From: Paraburkholderia fynbosensis
GTDB lineage: Bacteria; Pseudomonadota; Gammaproteobacteria; Burkholderiales; Burkholderiaceae
Assembly (NCBI RefSeq): GCF_902859935.1
Contig: NZ_CADIKI010000012.1
Location: 186,001-250,000, forward strand
Direction of reading: 5' to 3'
Length of the DNA: 64,000 nucleotides
The position numbers and the translations under genes were made by a program. The stretch's first letter is position 1, and every line of letters starts with the position of its first letter. Under the pieces are notes generated by a model that worked only from the letters and a program-made list of their open reading frames with translations, had not been told where the DNA came from and searched no databases. Shown piece after piece: positions 26,283 through 35,479 of the stretch.

Positions 26283-27479
26283 TTACTTCGCTGCCTCTTC
26301 TTCGGGTTGCGCGATGCCGAATACCTGGCGCAGATACGCGAGATAAGCCTTGTCCTCGCACATGTTCTTGCCCGGCGAGTCCGACAGCTTCGCCACCGGC
26401 TGACCATTGCAGCGAACCATCTTGATGACGATCTGCAACGGGTTGTAGCCGAGGTCGTTGGTCAGATTGGTGCCGACGCCGAACGCCAGTTTGCAGCGGT
26501 CGCGAAAGCGCTCGTACAGTTGCAGCACCTTCGGGATGTCGAGCGCGTCGGAGAACACGAGAATCTTGGTGCGCGGGTCGCAGCGGTTCGCCTCGTAGTG
26601 CTTGAGCAGGCGCTCGCCCCAGTCGAACGGATCGCCGGAATCGTGGCGCGCGCCGTCGAACAGTTTGCAGAAGTACATGTCGAAGTCGCGCAGGAAGGCC
26701 TGCATGCCGTACACGTCGGACAGCGCAATGCCGAGGTCGCCGCGATATTCCTTCGCCCACATCTCGAAGCCGAAGGTCTGCGAGTCGCGCAACCGGGGGC
26801 CGAGCGCCTGGCACGCCTGCAGATATTCATGCGCCATCGTGCCGAGCGGTGTGAGGCCGTGCTTCATCGCATAGAAGACGTTGCTGGTGCCGGCGAACTG
26901 CTCGCCGAGACCGTCTTTCAGCGTGAGGATCACCTCCTCGTGCCATTGCTTCGAGAAGCGGCGGCGCGTGCCGTAGTCGGCGATCTTGCAGTCGGCGAAT
27001 TCGGGGCGCGCGCCCAGCAACTGGATCTTCTCGACCAGACGGCCGCGCCCCTCGCTGTAATCGGGCTTTTGCTGGGTGTTGCGGAAATAGACCTCGTTGA
27101 CGATCGCAAGCATCGGAATCTCGAACAGGATCGTATGCAGCCACGGCCCTTTGATCTCGATGTCGATCTCGCCATTCCCCTTCGGCGACGGCTCGATCGA
27201 AATGTATTTCTCGTTCAGATGAAACAGAGCGAGAAACTCGATGAAGTCGCCCTTGATGAAGCGCATGCGCCGCAGGTAGTCGAGTTCGTCGTCGGTGAAA
27301 CGCAGGTCGCAGAGCTTGCGCACTTCGTCGCGAATCTCGCCGATATACGGCACGAGATCGATATTCGGCGTACGGCAGCGGAAACGGTACTCCACATTCG
27401 CGGCGGGAAAATGATGCAACACCACTTGCATCATCGTGAACTTGTACAGATCGGTATCGAGCAGCGAAGTAATAATCAT
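26283..27479 (-). CDS. pncB: Nicotinate phosphoribosyltransferase
   Basis: PncB makes nicotinate mononucleotide in NAD salvage. The 398-aa product starts MIITSLLDTDLYKFTMMQ, has the MAHEYLQACQ segment that holds the phosphorylated His in the E. coli enzyme, EYRGDLGIALSDVYGM, and RHDSGDPFDWGE. The upstream open frame (to 27647) lacks family similarity and was excluded. It diverges from fdxA across a 290-bp AT-rich gap. Confidence 0.95.
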   Translation of the reverse strand: MIITSLLDTDLYKFTMMQVVLHHFPAANVEYRFRCRTPNIDLVPYIGEIRDEVRKLCDLRFTDDELDYLRRMRFIKGDFIEFLALFHLNEKYISIEPSPKGNGEIDIEIKGPWLHTILFEIPMLAIVNEVYFRNTQQKPDYSEGRGRLVEKIQLLGARPEFADCKIADYGTRRRFSKQWHEEVILTLKDGLGEQFAGTSNVFYAMKHGLTPLGTMAHEYLQACQALGPRLRDSQTFGFEMWAKEYRGDLGIALSDVYGMQAFLRDFDMYFCKLFDGARHDSGDPFDWGERLLKHYEANRCDPRTKILVFSDALDIPKVLQLYERFRDRCKLAFGVGTNLTNDLGYNPLQIVIKMVRCNGQPVAKLSDSPGKNMCEDKAYLAYLRQVFGIAQPEEEAAK

Positions 27480-27770
27480 GATGGTGCGAACTGGACCGCG
27501 GGAAAAACGAAAGGCCGGACTCAAGCCATGCGCGTTGGACACGCCCGTGCGCGTCGACTTGACGCATGTTACCCGAATGCGCCCAAATTCAGCGCGCCGA
27601 CGAACGCTTGCATCACGGGCCCGAAGCAATCCCCCCGCGGGCGCCATAAACTAATCACGAAAACATATAAAAAGGCATTGCCCGATGCTGTATGTGCCTC
27701 TTGACGTTACGTTACAATAGCGCTTTTGGCGCTTGCGCCTCCCCTGATTCCGCATGCAGGAGCTGCCTGA

Positions 27771-28094
27771 ATGACTCACGTTGTGACCGAAAGCTGCATC
27801 AAGTGCCGCTATACCGACTGCGTCGATGTGTGCCCGGTGGACTGCTTTCGCGAAGGTCCCAACTTCCTCGCGATCGATCCCGATGAGTGCATCGACTGTG
27901 CTGTGTGCGTCGCCGAATGCCCGGTGAACGCCATTTATGCCGAAGAAGATGTGCCGGGCGACCAGCAGAATTTCATCGAGCTGAATGCCGATCTCGCGAA
28001 GAACTGGCCGAGCATCACCAAGACCAAGGCCCCGCTGCCGGAAGCCGACGAGTTCAAGGATGTGAAGGAAAAGCTCGAGCTGCTCGCACGCTGA
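27771..28094 (+). CDS. fdxA: 7Fe-8S ferredoxin FdxA
   Basis: A 107-aa electron carrier with [3Fe-4S] and [4Fe-4S] clusters. N-terminal cysteines C9, C12, C17, C21 and C25 and the second motif CIDCAVCVAECP are in place. The C-terminal extension with the KTKAPLPEADEF segment is typical of FdxA. It is followed by the tRNA-Asn pair. Confidence 0.96.
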   Translation: MTHVVTESCIKCRYTDCVDVCPVDCFREGPNFLAIDPDECIDCAVCVAECPVNAIYAEEDVPGDQQNFIELNADLAKNWPSITKTKAPLPEADEFKDVKEKLELLAR

Positions 28095-28153
28095 GCGCCG
28101 CAGCCTGTCACGCCCCGCCAGATTCGCAATTAGACCAAGATGAACGCAGGGTA

Positions 28154-28182
28154 TTGACAGGCGCTAAAGCTGCCTCTAAAAT
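28154..28182 (+). promoter_or_regulatory. Sigma70 promoter of the tRNA-Asn genes
   Basis: A perfect TTGACA (28154-28159) and TAAAAT (28177-28182) are separated by 17 bases. The start would be near 28190, 20 nt ahead of the first tRNA. Confidence 0.85.
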
Positions 28183-28209
28183 TTCGCTTCTCTGCTGTTG
28201 TTGTTCTGT

Positions 28210-28285
28210 TCCTCGATAGCTCAGTCGGTAGAGCGCCGGACTGTTAATCCGTAGGTCCCTGGTTCGAGCCCAGGTCGAGGAGCCA
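28210..28285 (+). tRNA. tRNA-Asn (GTT), copy 1
   Basis: A 76-nt tRNA with encoded CCA. The acceptor stem TCCTCGA pairs with TCGAGGA, the anticodon loop is CTGTTAA (anticodon GTT), and the T arm carries GGTTCGAGCC. It is identical to the second copy at 28348-28423. Confidence 0.98.
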
Positions 28286-28293
28286 AGAATTGC

Positions 28294-28323
28294 AAAAGCC
28301 CGTTAACCAAGACGGGTTTTTTT
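28294..28323 (+). terminator. Terminator-like hairpin between the tRNA-Asn copies
   Basis: CCCGT pairs with ACGGG around an eight-base loop, followed by TTTTTTT. It would end transcripts of the first tRNA unless read through. Confidence 0.75.
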
Positions 28324-28347
28324 ATGTAGATCGAGTTGTACTGCTGT

Positions 28348-28423
28348 TCCTCGATAGCTCAGTCGGTAGAGCGCCGGACTGTTAATCCGTAGGTCCCTGG
28401 TTCGAGCCCAGGTCGAGGAGCCA
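28348..28423 (+). tRNA. tRNA-Asn (GTT), copy 2
   Basis: Every base matches copy 1, CCA included. It lies 138 bp downstream (start to start). I see no separate strong promoter in the 24 bases after the preceding hairpin, so it probably depends on read-through or a weak local promoter. Confidence 0.98.
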
Positions 28424-28433
28424 AAAAATTTTG

Positions 28434-28467
28434 AAAGGCCCGCATCCGTGCGGGCCTTTTTCTTTTT
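28434..28467 (+). terminator. Terminator after tRNA-Asn copy 2
   Basis: GGCCCGCA and TGCGGGCC form a stem with a four-base loop, followed by TTTTTCTTTTT. Confidence 0.92.
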
Positions 28468-28695
28468 GTGCACCGCGCGTCGCTGGCCCCGATCGCTGGA
28501 TCGCCATCATGGCCTGCTCGAGGCTAGCGTTTGCGTTGCCTGCTTCGTATTGCCTGCTCGTGAACATCGGCGGCGGCTGACGCAGCTGATCTGGCTCATC
28601 GGCCTCGGCCCTCTTCCGTGCATGCCGTTATACGATGGCGCTTTCCCGGCGCGCGCCGCGCCCAACCGCTCGCTCATATTCATATCGCCACGCCC

Positions 28696-29172
28696 ATGAA
28701 ACCCACCTCGTTGCGCATCGCGCTCGCCGTCGCCGCAGCACTGATGCTGCCTTCGGCGCATAGCGAAGAAGTCGCCAGCGTCAATACCAACTTTCGCATC
28801 ACGGGTTCCGACCGCGTGGTCGTCGAGGCCTATGACGATCCGATCGTTCAAGGCGTGACCTGCTACGTGTCGCGCGCGCGGACGGGCGGCGTCAAGGGCA
28901 CGCTCGGCATCGCCGAAGATCCGACCGAAGCGTCGATCGCCTGCCGCCAGGTCGGCGCGCTTCATTTCACGGGACCGGTGAAGCAGCAGGCCGATGTGTT
29001 CACCGTCAGCATGTCGCTCATCTTCAAATCGTTGCACGTGGTGCGCGTGGTCGACGCGAAGCGCAACACGCTGGTGTATCTCACGTACAGCGACCGGGTC
29101 GTCAGCGGCAGCGCGAAAAACAGCGTGAGCGCCGTGCCGATGCCGCCCGGGACGACGATCCCCGTCAGGTAA
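28696..29172 (+). CDS. creA: CreA family exported protein
   Basis: A 158-aa protein with a signal peptide (about residues 1-22, ending PSAHS) and a CreA domain. Visible family features are the SVNTNFRITGSDRVVVEAYDDP-type opening (read in two parts), VTCYVSRARTGG and the paired cysteines C56 and C84 by position. CreA is a conserved periplasmic protein of unknown function. It stands alone between the tRNAs and an AraC regulator. Confidence 0.9.
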   Translation: MKPTSLRIALAVAAALMLPSAHSEEVASVNTNFRITGSDRVVVEAYDDPIVQGVTCYVSRARTGGVKGTLGIAEDPTEASIACRQVGALHFTGPVKQQADVFTVSMSLIFKSLHVVRVVDAKRNTLVYLTYSDRVVSGSAKNSVSAVPMPPGTTIPVR

Positions 29173-29374
29173 GCACCACGTTATGCCAGACACGCGGGAC
29201 ACACTGCGAAACGCCTCGATGCGGCAATGCCGCGGTCCGACACTCCCGCCACCGCCTGCTCGTCAGACGTTGCAGCTCAAGCCAACCCGTCGAACCCGCG
29301 CGGCGGCCAAATGCCAGGCCGGTGCCGCGAGCGCTCGCGACGCGCTACACTGACCGTCCTGCCGGACCTTCATC

Positions 29375-30205
29375 ATGCCCGCCGCCCATCGCTTCCAGGA
29401 CTCTGCCCGCTACTGGCGCACGCCGCTTCTGCCCGGCGCGGACCTGCTCACCGCCGAATACCACGATCACGAGTTCACGCCGCATTGGCACGATGCGTAC
29501 ACGATTCCGGTGATCGTCGCGGGCGCGGAAGGGTATCGGTATCGCGGCGCCGATTACGTCGCCGAAGCGGGCGGCGTGCCGATCATCAATCCCGGGGAGC
29601 TCCATACGGGTTCGAAGGCGGTGGAGGCGGGCTGGCGGTATCGCGTGATGTATGCGCCGGTGGATTTCATCCACGATCTCGCGAGCGAGCTCAGCGGCAA
29701 GCCGCAGGCGCTGCCGTTTTTTGCGCCCGGCGTGATCCGCGATCCCGATCTGGCCATGCGGCTCGCGCGCGCGCACCGTCTGCTGGAAGCGGGTGACGAT
29801 GCGCTCGCCGCCGAAGCCGCGATGCTCGACGCGCTGTCCACGCTGCTGGTCCGTTACTCGCAGACGCAACCAGCGCCGTCCCTGCTCGCCACCGACGATG
29901 CGCGCGTCGCGATCATGCAGGAGCGTCTGACCGGCGATCTCATCGAACCCGTTACGCTCGCCGACGTTGCGCGGGCGGCGGGGTTGTCGCCGTTTCACGC
30001 GGCGCGCCTTTTCGCGCAGGCGACGGGCTTGCCGCCCCATGCCTGGCGCAACCAGGTGCGTTTGCAGCGCTCGCTCGCGCCGTTGCGCGCCGGCGTGTCC
30101 GTGACGGATGTGGCTGCGGCGAGCGGCTTCACCGATCAGAGTCATTTCACGCGGCATTTCCGACGCATGTTCGGGGTGCCACCGGGGCGCTGGCAGGGAG
30201 TGTGA
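29375..30205 (+). CDS. AraC family transcriptional regulator
   Basis: A 276-aa regulator with an N-terminal cupin-type ligand domain (histidine-rich HDHEFTPHWHDAYTI) and a C-terminal pair of helix-turn-helix motifs (TLADVARAAGLSPFHAARLF and VTDVAAASGFTDQSHFTRHF). It lies 190 bp upstream of azlC in the same direction. AzlCD exporters are often controlled by a neighbouring regulator, so amino-acid export is a reasonable guess for its target. Confidence 0.88.
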   Translation: MPAAHRFQDSARYWRTPLLPGADLLTAEYHDHEFTPHWHDAYTIPVIVAGAEGYRYRGADYVAEAGGVPIINPGELHTGSKAVEAGWRYRVMYAPVDFIHDLASELSGKPQALPFFAPGVIRDPDLAMRLARAHRLLEAGDDALAAEAAMLDALSTLLVRYSQTQPAPSLLATDDARVAIMQERLTGDLIEPVTLADVARAAGLSPFHAARLFAQATGLPPHAWRNQVRLQRSLAPLRAGVSVTDVAAASGFTDQSHFTRHFRRMFGVPPGRWQGV

Positions 30206-30396
30206 GCGGCGTTTGGGTGGGATGCGGCCGGGCGCGTTGCGCACGAGGTATGGAGGTTTGCGTGCCTTTTTCCACCTTTCCCCTCACCTCACCGAGCTAA
30301 GCCGATCTGAACCGGGCCACTCCCCACCCCGCCGCAAGAACGTACAAGACTGCCCCGCACGACTCCCACTATGCTTCCCCAATCAAGGAGGCAAGA

Positions 30397-31203
30397 TTGA
30401 CCCATTCCATCCTCGGCCAGCCCACTCGCACAGGCCATTTCAAAGAATTCGCCGCCGGCGCGCGCGACATCATTCCGATGATGGTCGGCGCGGCGCCGTT
30501 CGGCGTCATTTTCGGCACCCTCGTCGCATCCGGCCCGCTGCATCTGTGGCATGGCCAGTTGATGTCGCTCGTCGTATTCGCGGGCTCCGCGCAGTTCATC
30601 GCACTCGGCCTGATCGCCGGCCACGCGAGCTTCGCCGTGATCTGGGCGACCACGCTCGTCGTCAATCTGCGTCACGTGCTGTATAGCGCGACGCTCGCGC
30701 CGCACGTCGCGCATCTGTCGGCGCGCTGGCGCTGCGTGCTCGGCGCGCTGCTCACCGACGAAGTCTTCGCGGTCGCCTGGGAGCACTACCGGCATCGCGA
30801 AGCCGGCACGGTCGGCCCGCACTATTTCTTCGGTGCAGGACTCGCGATGTATCTGAACTGGCAGCTCTGGACGGTCGCCGGCCTGCTGTTCGGCGCGGCC
30901 TTTCCGGGCCTGCAATCGCTCGGACTCGACTTCGCGATGGTCGCGACCTTCATCGCGATCGTCGTGCCGCAGCTTGTCGCGTTGCGCTACATCGCGGCGG
31001 CGGCTACCGCGGGCACGCTGGCGTTCTTCTGGCAGGCGTGGCCATACAAGCTCGGCCTGCTCGGCGCGGTGTTCGCGGGCGTGGCGGTCGGCGTCCTGCT
31101 GTCGATGTCACGGTCCAATCCACGCAAAACACGCAACACCCGTGGCACGCACGGCACTCGTCACACACGCGGCGCCCGCGACACCGCGGAGGCCTCGCGA
31201 TGA
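30397..31203 (+). CDS. azlC: AzlC family branched-chain amino acid exporter, large subunit
   Basis: A 268-aa membrane protein with several hydrophobic helices and the AzlC signatures PMMVGAAPFGVIFG, FAGSAQFIALGL and VVNLRHVLYSATLAPH. The start is TTG at 30397, chosen because a textbook AAGGAGG lies six bases upstream and no ATG fits. The C-terminus is an unusual basic Thr/Arg/His tail. The stop overlaps the azlD start (ATGA). Confidence 0.92.
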   Translation: MTHSILGQPTRTGHFKEFAAGARDIIPMMVGAAPFGVIFGTLVASGPLHLWHGQLMSLVVFAGSAQFIALGLIAGHASFAVIWATTLVVNLRHVLYSATLAPHVAHLSARWRCVLGALLTDEVFAVAWEHYRHREAGTVGPHYFFGAGLAMYLNWQLWTVAGLLFGAAFPGLQSLGLDFAMVATFIAIVVPQLVALRYIAAAATAGTLAFFWQAWPYKLGLLGAVFAGVAVGVLLSMSRSNPRKTRNTRGTHGTRHTRGARDTAEASR

Positions 31204-31523
31204 ACTACGTCGTCCTGATCCTCGGCATGGCGGTCATCACGTGGGTGATCCGGGCCGCTGTTTTCGTCCTCGGCGAGCGGCTGGTGTTCGCGCCGCTCGT
31301 GCGCACCGCGCTCGGTTTCGTGCCGGTGACGGTGCTAACCGCGATCATCGTGCCGATGGCGATTTCGCCGCACGGCGCCGATGCCGAACTGACCTGGCGC
31401 AATCCGCAACTGGTCGGCGCGCTGGCCGCCGTCGTCGTCAGCGCGCTCACGCGGCGGCCGCTGCTGACCATCGCGGTCGGCCTGACAGTGTTCTTCGTCT
31501 GGCAATGCGTGGTGCTGAAATAG
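31200..31523 (+). CDS. azlD: AzlD family exporter small subunit
   Basis: A 107-aa, four-helix membrane protein that pairs with AzlC. It has the VITWVIRA and ALGFVPVTVLTAIIVP segments of the family. Translation is coupled to azlC by a four-base overlap. Confidence 0.92.
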   Translation: MNYVVLILGMAVITWVIRAAVFVLGERLVFAPLVRTALGFVPVTVLTAIIVPMAISPHGADAELTWRNPQLVGALAAVVVSALTRRPLLTIAVGLTVFFVWQCVVLK

Positions 31524-31803
31524 CACCGGGCACCCGTCATCGCGACATCGGCGTCGCCCGGGCTTGCACCACGCGCAGGCCTGCCGGGCGACGCTTTCCT
31601 CCAGAGCGCCCGACTCGCGCGCCCTCAAGTTCCCCTCAAATCGGCCGATATCAAGTCGAGGTCCGCGTATCGGGATGCGTCCCGTTGATTGCGCGGCAAC
31701 ACGCTGGAATCAACCGCGTCGGCAGCCGGCGTCGCGTCATCCGGGTCCGCCGGCGGCCGGGAGTCGTGACGATGCCATGCGGCAGGATCAAACGGGAAAA
31801 CAC

Positions 31804-32571
31804 ATGGGTCAAATCACCCTCAAGCTCAAAGACGAGACCATTGCGTCGCTGCGCAAGGATTTCGACGCTTTTCTGCGGGTCTCGCTGAAGCTCGACCCGC
31901 AGTTCGCGACACCGTCGTTTGAGGACTTTTTGCGCGCCAAGCTGCTCGACAACATGGTGCCCCTGACTGAACACGCGGTCCAACGGATGCTACAGGGCGG
32001 CCAGTACGCCTGGGCCAAACGCACCCTGGACAAGGAGTTTCCCGACGTCGTCGCGATCCTGATGCGGCAGGCGGGCGAGTTCGGTTTCGGCTTCGCGGCC
32101 CGTTCGGAATGGACCCCGGAGGAGCTCGCCAAGCAATGTCGCGACTGGGCGGCGGCGATCGTCAAGGAAGCGGAAGGCGACGCGGCGCAGGTCGATCCGC
32201 TCGCCGCGCAGATCAAGAGCGCGGCGCAGGACATTCAGGCACTCGAGGAAGTCATGCAGACGCCCGCGTGGCGGCTCGTCGAATCGTTGCGCCAGCGGGT
32301 CTACGAGGCGAAGGTGGCGTGCGAAACGAGCGTGGGCAGCACCGCGCGCGAGAAGCTCGGCGAGTTGCGCGGATTGTTGCGCCTGGGGATTTCGCACGGC
32401 TCGTTCCAGAAGCAGGAAGCGCAGCAGATCATGGAATACCTGCGTCTGCTCAAGCCGGAGATTTTCGTCGAAGAGCCGTATGACGTGTTTTCACGTCTCG
32501 CGGCTTGGCTGCGCAATTTCTTCGTGCCGCCGCGTCCGGCACCGCAACAGCAGCAACGACAGTCGCGCTGA
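31804..32571 (+). CDS. Conserved hypothetical protein, mostly helical
   Basis: A 255-aa soluble protein that I do not recognise. It starts MGQITLKLKDETIASLRKDF, has no signal peptide or membrane helix, is predicted mainly helical, and ends in a Pro/Gln-rich tail. There are three aromatic-rich patches but no catalytic motif. It stands alone between azlCD and a convergent helicase gene; a 280-bp gap precedes it with nothing evident. Confidence 0.72.
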   Translation: MGQITLKLKDETIASLRKDFDAFLRVSLKLDPQFATPSFEDFLRAKLLDNMVPLTEHAVQRMLQGGQYAWAKRTLDKEFPDVVAILMRQAGEFGFGFAARSEWTPEELAKQCRDWAAAIVKEAEGDAAQVDPLAAQIKSAAQDIQALEEVMQTPAWRLVESLRQRVYEAKVACETSVGSTAREKLGELRGLLRLGISHGSFQKQEAQQIMEYLRLLKPEIFVEEPYDVFSRLAAWLRNFFVPPRPAPQQQQRQSR

Positions 32572-32672
32572 ATTTGCACGCGGTGCCCTAGCACCGCGCA
32601 CCAGCCGGGCTGCGCTTCTGCGGCCCGCAGCACTCACCGCGTTCCGCCGAGCCAAAGCGCCCGCTACGGCGC

Positions 32673-34859
32673 TCAATCCCACATCTTCCTGAGCTTCGCC
32701 CCGATCTCGATCTTCGCGCGCGCGGCCGCGGCGAGGCCGGCCGCCGTCGGTGCGCTGGGCACGGGCACGCGCGGCCACGCATACGCATCGAACAACGGCA
32801 TCAGGTGCGCGGGAATGAAGCGCGTACGCGACGCCCACACGTGGCGATCGCCCATATGCGTCTGGTTGTGCACGTAAAAACGCTGCGGCACGACGATATG
32901 CAGGTCCTCTTTCGCACGCGTCATCGCCACATAGAGCAGGCGCCGCTCCTCGTCGATTTCGTCCTCGCTGCCGGTGCCGAGATCGGAAGGAATGCAGCCG
33001 TCGACGCCATTCAGCACGAACACGTTGCGCCACTCCTGCCCCTTCGCCGAATGGATCGTCGACAGGATCAGGTAGTCCTCGTCGATCAGCGGCACGCCGG
33101 ATTCGTCGCTGGTGGCGTCGGGCGGATCGAGCGTCAGCTCGGTCAGAAAGCGCTCGCGCGACGGATACGTGCCCGCGATGCTTTCCATCTGCAATACGTC
33201 CGCGTGACGGATCGCGGCGTCCTCGTGATTGCGTTCGAGATGCGGCTCGTACCAGCGCCGCACCATTTCGAATTCGCCGGGCCACGGCGTCTGCCGCCCA
33301 TACACGCTCGACATCAGCTTGACGAACGGGTGCCAATCCTCCTGCGCGCGGGCTGGCGCCGTGAACGCTGCCAGCGCGCTCGCAGCCGTGTCGACGGGAT
33401 TGCCGCCACCCGCGCGCGCGACGATCTCGTCGAGCACCTTTGCCGCCGTGGCCGGCCCGACGCCCGGCAACAACTGCACGACGCGAAACCCGGCGACGCG
33501 GTCGCGCGGATTCTCCGCCCAGCGCAGCACCGCGAGCACGTCCTTCACATGCACCGACTCGAGAAATTTCAGCCCGCCGAATTTGACGAACGGGATATTG
33601 CGCCGGGTGAGCTCGATCTCCAGCGCGGCGCTGTGATGCGCGGCGCGAAACAGCACCGCCTGCGACTTCAGCTTCATGCCCTGCTCGCGCGCCTCCAGCA
33701 CCTGTTCGACGATGTAGCGCGCCTGATCGGCTTCATCGGCGACCGTGACGAGACGCGGGCGTTGCGCCGACGCCTTGTCGGTCCACAGGTTCTTCGTGTA
33801 GCGCTCGCTGGCGAGTTCGATCACCGCATTCGACGCGGCGAGGATCGGCGCGGTCGACCGGTAGTTGCGTTCGAGCGTGACCTGGCGCGCGGGCGGATCG
33901 AACTGCGCGGGGAAGTCGAGAATGTTGCGCACGGTCGCGCCGCGAAACGAGTAGATCGACTGCGCGTCGTCGCCGACCACGGTCAGCCCGCGTCCGTCCG
34001 GCTTCAGTGCGAGCAGGATCGACGCCTGCAGGCGGTTGGTGTCCTGATACTCGTCGACCAGCACGTGGTCGAAACGCGCCGACAGGTCCGCCGCGATGGC
34101 CGGCTCCCCGGCCATGTGCGACCAGTAGAGCAGCAGATCGTCGTAATCCAGCACGCTCTGCTTCTGCTTCGCCTCGACATACGCCGCGAACAGCATGCGC
34201 AGATCGGCTTCCCACTCGCGGCACCACGGAAACGCGTTCTCCAGCACATGGCCGAGCGATGCGCCCGTGTTCACCACGCGCGAATAGATGGCGAAGCAGG
34301 TGCCCTTCGCGGGAAAGCGCCGCTCCTTCGCGGACAGCCCGAGTTCGTGCCGCACCAGGTTCATCAGGTCGGCGGAGTCTTCGCGGTCGTTGATCGTGAA
34401 GGACGGCGCGAGCCCGATCAGATCGGCGTATTCGCGCAGCAGCCGTGCGCCGACGCTATGGAACGTGCCCGACCACGTGAGCCCTTGCGCGAGCGCGGCC
34501 CGGGCGCCAAGCGCCGCACCGGCGATGCGCGTGACGCGGCGGGTCATCTCGAGCGCCGCACGGCGCGAAAAGGTCAGTAGCAGGATGCGGCGCGGATCGG
34601 CGCCCTTCACCACCAGATTGGCGACGCGGTGCGCGAGCGTGTTGGTCTTGCCGGAACCGGCGCCCGCTATCACCAGCAGCGCGCCGGGCGGCGCACTGGG
34701 CGTATCGGCGCCGTACTCGACGGCTTCGCGTTGCGCGTCGTTGAGCTTCGCCAGCCAGGCGGCGGTGTTGAAAGGCGGCGGAGATTCAGCGACGGAGGGC
34801 ACGGTGGATTTGGCGTTGAGCGGATTCAGGATGGCGACGCACACTGTATATCCATACAA
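32673..34859 (-). CDS. UvrD/Rep-family ATP-dependent DNA helicase
   Basis: A 728-aa superfamily 1A helicase. Motifs in order: Walker A AGAGSGKT (K71), FHSVGARLLREY (Ic-like), VDEYQDTN (II), GDDAQSIYSFRGA (III), ERNYRS (IV), STIHSAKGQEW (V) and LLYVAMTRAKEDL (VI). The length is nearer Rep/PcrA than RecB. The gene may be UvrD2-like; no uvr partner is adjacent. The TTG at 34859 is the furthest start; a GTG at 34844 is an alternative. Confidence 0.88.
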   Translation of the reverse strand: MYGYTVCVAILNPLNAKSTVPSVAESPPPFNTAAWLAKLNDAQREAVEYGADTPSAPPGALLVIAGAGSGKTNTLAHRVANLVVKGADPRRILLLTFSRRAALEMTRRVTRIAGAALGARAALAQGLTWSGTFHSVGARLLREYADLIGLAPSFTINDREDSADLMNLVRHELGLSAKERRFPAKGTCFAIYSRVVNTGASLGHVLENAFPWCREWEADLRMLFAAYVEAKQKQSVLDYDDLLLYWSHMAGEPAIAADLSARFDHVLVDEYQDTNRLQASILLALKPDGRGLTVVGDDAQSIYSFRGATVRNILDFPAQFDPPARQVTLERNYRSTAPILAASNAVIELASERYTKNLWTDKASAQRPRLVTVADEADQARYIVEQVLEAREQGMKLKSQAVLFRAAHHSAALEIELTRRNIPFVKFGGLKFLESVHVKDVLAVLRWAENPRDRVAGFRVVQLLPGVGPATAAKVLDEIVARAGGGNPVDTAASALAAFTAPARAQEDWHPFVKLMSSVYGRQTPWPGEFEMVRRWYEPHLERNHEDAAIRHADVLQMESIAGTYPSRERFLTELTLDPPDATSDESGVPLIDEDYLILSTIHSAKGQEWRNVFVLNGVDGCIPSDLGTGSEDEIDEERRLLYVAMTRAKEDLHIVVPQRFYVHNQTHMGDRHVWASRTRFIPAHLMPLFDAYAWPRVPVPSAPTAAGLAAAARAKIEIGAKLRKMWD

Positions 34860-35003
34860 CCATCGACGACAAGCGACCCTTTTTTTGGCGTTGTTTGCTG
34901 GGTGTGGCTACAGGGGCGAGCGCCTGCAGCAGCTGGGAAAACGAACGCGCTGCCGCGAACCGCGCTCGCGGTGCACGGCGACAACAGAGTTCCTGGAACA
35001 CGC

Positions 35004-35043
35004 AAAAAATGGCCCGTGCGTCTTCACGCAATGGGCCATTTTC
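35004..35043. terminator. Terminator-like inverted repeat
   Basis: AAAATGGCCC pairs perfectly with GGGCCATTTT around a partly paired centre (35004-35043). It lies about 70 bp after the stop of the exported-protein gene on the minus strand and ahead of the helicase start. Confidence 0.75.
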
Positions 35044-35116
35044 TTGTCAAGGGCGGCGACGCAACGCGCCGCTCGCGAAGTTTCTCGCGCCTCGCCTCGC
35101 GTGCCGAGGCTAAGCC

Positions 35117-35383
35117 TTACTGCTGCTTCTTCGCATCCTTCACATTGGCTTCGGCGTTGGCCTTGTCGGCGTCGGCCTGCGCGTCGGTTTTCTTCTTGTC
35201 GGCCTTGGCTTGGGCGACAGCCGCCTTCTTGTCGGCCTTAGACTGCTCCTTGGCGGCCTTCTTGTCCGCGTGGGTGACGGGTGCGGCGGCCGGATCGCTA
35301 GCCTGCGCAAACGCCACCGACGACAGACAACCCGCGATCAGCGCGGCATACATTCGATTCTTCGTGGACTGCGTGATCTTCAT
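35117..35383 (-). CDS. Small exported Lys/Ala/Asp-rich protein
   Basis: An 88-aa protein with a signal peptide (MKITQSTKNRMYAALIAGCL, cleaved around AFA-QA) and a mature part made almost only of Lys, Ala, Asp and Gln (HADKKAAKEQSKADKKAAVA and similar). This should be a highly charged helix in the periplasm. It resembles the larger neighbour at 35480-35935, suggesting a duplication or paired function. No enzymatic motif is present and the function is unknown. Confidence 0.75.
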   Translation of the reverse strand: MKITQSTKNRMYAALIAGCLSSVAFAQASDPAAAPVTHADKKAAKEQSKADKKAAVAQAKADKKKTDAQADADKANAEANVKDAKKQQ

Positions 35384-35479
35384 CCGATACCTCCGTGAAA
35401 CGTGAAACGAAAGTGCGGCGTGACAGCCAACGCCGAGCCAACCTGGAGCCAACCCCGACCGTCCGCCCGCGTTCGACGC

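Noticed and set aside
27701..27718. TTGACG and TACAAT ahead of fdxA as a sigma70 promoter.
   Set aside because: They are only about six bases apart; TACAAT alone may be a -10 but the -35 pairing is wrong.
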